This document shows positions 63,289 through 64,000 of a stretch of DNA of 64,000 nucleotides, piece after piece; positions within the stretch are counted from its first letter, which is position 1; the number at the start of each line of letters is the position of its first letter. Made by a program: the position numbers and the translations under genes. The notes under the pieces are model-generated. The model ran no database searches and was not told the DNA's origin. It was given only the letters and a program-made list of their open reading frames with translations. The stretch spans positions 789,935-853,934 of the forward strand of contig NZ_JAJBZM010000001.1 in the NCBI RefSeq assembly GCF_020567375.1, in the 5' to 3' direction. Source of the DNA: Janibacter melonis (GTDB lineage Bacteria; Actinomycetota; Actinomycetes; Actinomycetales; Dermatophilaceae).

Positions 63289-63585
63289 TCAGTCCTCGGT
63301 GAGGATGCGCGGGACGGAGAAGCGCTGCTCCTCGGCCAGCGGGGCGGCGGCGAGCGCCTGCTCCGGCGTGAGGGAGGGGCGGACCTCGTCGGGGCGGGTG
63401 ACGTTGACGAGCGGCATGGGGTGGCTCATCGGCTCGACGCCCTCGGTGGGCGCCTGCTGCACCTGCGCGACGTGGCTGAGCACGGTGTCGAGGTCGCTGA
63501 CGAGCCGGTCCAGCTCCTGCGGCTCGAGCTCGATCCGGGCCAGGGAGGCGAGGTGGGCGACGTCGTCGCGGGTGAGGTCGGACAT
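63289..63585 (-). CDS. gatC: Aspartyl/glutamyl-tRNA amidotransferase subunit C
   Basis: A 98-residue protein with the family pattern: [28 protein letters not shown], and a C-terminal FSVPRIL. It links GatA and GatB. TAGACT is 7 nt before the ATG, so the gatCAB mRNA is probably leaderless. A 74-nt spacer with one GCGAAGGGG word separates it from gatA. Confidence 0.95.
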   Translation of the reverse strand: MSDLTRDDVAHLASLARIELEPQELDRLVSDLDTVLSHVAQVQQAPTEGVEPMSHPMPLVNVTRPDEVRPSLTPEQALAAAPLAEEQRFSVPRILTED

Positions 63586-63703
63586 GGCCGCCAGTCTACG
63601 GACCGCTGCGGCTGGCCCGTCCACCTCCCGGCCGCCCCCGACCCGGGGCCGGGACGACGTGGCCGTGGCCCCCTTCGCCGTGCCGCGACCGGGCAGCCCG
63701 GTC

Positions 63704-63765
63704 GTGACCGGGCAACCCCGGGCCGACCGAGACATACCTCGGCCCACGAAGGGTTGCCCGGTCAC
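63704..63765 (-). terminator. Long inverted repeat after the nitrilase-family gene
   Basis: The outer arms GTGACCGGGCAACCC and GGGTTGCCCGGTCAC are perfect over 15 bp. Inside them GGGCCGA and TCGGCCC can pair too. It lies 28 nt after the stop codon. The sequence GACCGGGCAAC also appears in the hup 5' region. Confidence 0.65.
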
Positions 63766-63793
63766 CGCTGGGCTTCCCGGTGGACGCAGGCGG

Positions 63794-64000
63794 TCAGAGG
63801 ATGGGGACGCGACGGCGGGTGGCGGCGACCGGGGCGGGGTCGAGATCGGCGACGAGCATCCCCGGGGCGGCGTCGAGCCGGGAGCGGACCGCGCCGGTCG
63901 GGTCGGCGAGGACCGAGCGCCCGATGCCGAAGGGGCCGTCGCCGGACTGCGGGGTCCAGGCCTGGCCGACGCCGAGGAGCCAGGCCTGCGCGTCGTGGGC
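63794..64000 (-). CDS. Nitrilase/carbon-nitrogen hydrolase family, C-terminal part (cut by window edge)
   Basis: The open frame enters at the right edge and gives 68 residues. These include AWLLGVGQAWTPQSGDGPFG, GIGRSVLADPTGAV, and PGMLVADLDPAPVAATRRRV, which match the end of the nitrilase superfamily (the serine/glycine-DPxG block and the closing Asp-Leu-Asp). The catalytic Glu-Lys-Cys region is outside the window, so activity and substrate cannot be judged. It precedes gatC on the same strand, separated by a strong hairpin. Confidence 0.75.
   Translation of the reverse strand, partial: AHDAQAWLLGVGQAWTPQSGDGPFGIGRSVLADPTGAVRSRLDAAPGMLVADLDPAPVAATRRRVPIL

Overview
The window is a dense, very GC-rich chromosomal segment (I estimate about 73% G+C) from an actinobacterium. 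Gene content and order fit Micrococcales, and an Intrasporangiaceae-like genome (Janibacter and relatives) is my best guess, but no rRNA is present to settle it. Supporting signs are a HupB-type HU protein with a long Lys/Ala/Ser/Thr tail, the blocks smc-to-ftsY, rpmF-rnc-mutM, coaD-rsmD-recG-DAK/rpmB and hup-leuD-leuC/IclR-gltX, an ilvB-ilvN-ilvC operon, GatCAB, and many GTG starts. I see no prophage, insertion sequence, CRISPR array or rRNA. Most genes lie on the minus strand.

Layout. 1-11.4 kb: ftsY (cut by the window edge), a fused ABC exporter, an M13 peptidase, smc, chorismate mutase and acylphosphatase. 11.4-13.4 kb: an OatA-like acyltransferase. 13.4-21.8 kb: housekeeping cluster (mutM, rnc, rpmF, DUF177, coaD, hemerythrin protein, rsmD, recG, DAK/FakA-like kinase). 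21.9-28.8 kb: rpmB, thiL, an Lrp/AsnC ligand-binding protein, a DUF3515 protein, ddl, a Cys/Met-type PLP enzyme, gpsA, plsC. 28.8-36.8 kb: hup, leuD, leuC, an NdgR-like IclR regulator, tRNA-Glu, tRNA-Gln, gltX, a WXG-like/lipase fusion and a fumarylacetoacetase-family protein. 36.8-43.5 kb: SGNH hydrolase, an uncharacterised protein, a PucR-type regulator and bifunctional putA. 43.6-56.1 kb: a branched-chain amino-acid region (cimA, ilvE, leuB, ilvD, ilvC, ilvN, ilvB). 56.3-60.1 kb: accessory genes, including two small secreted proteins. 60.1-64 kb: gatB, gatA, gatC and the 3' end of a nitrilase-family gene.

How the genes work together. leuC, leuD, leuB, ilvB, ilvN, ilvC, ilvD, ilvE and cimA cover most steps of Ile/Val/Leu synthesis; cimA makes citramalate and so offers a threonine-independent route to isoleucine. 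Two of these transcription units, ilvBNC and cimA, carry what look like ribosome-mediated attenuators: each has a 12-residue leader peptide rich in Ile/Leu/Val/Thr codons, a hairpin at the leader stop codon and then a hairpin followed by a run of U. gltX, tRNA-Gln(CUG) and gatCAB together could supply the indirect route to Gln-tRNA.

Three sequence-level signals run through the window. (1) The 9-mer CCCCTTCGC/GCGAAGGGG is strongly over-represented. (2) About twenty genes have a TANNNT-like hexamer only 6-8 nt upstream of the start codon, as expected for leaderless mRNAs; I used this to choose several starts. (3) Intergenic spaces carry long perfect or near-perfect hairpins and a dispersed CCTCGA-containing repeat. 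The most unusual items are the cimA leader attenuator, the perfect operator palindrome between pucR and putA, the WXG-like/lipase fusion, the over-represented word and a 25-codon gene with its own ribosome binding site and terminator.
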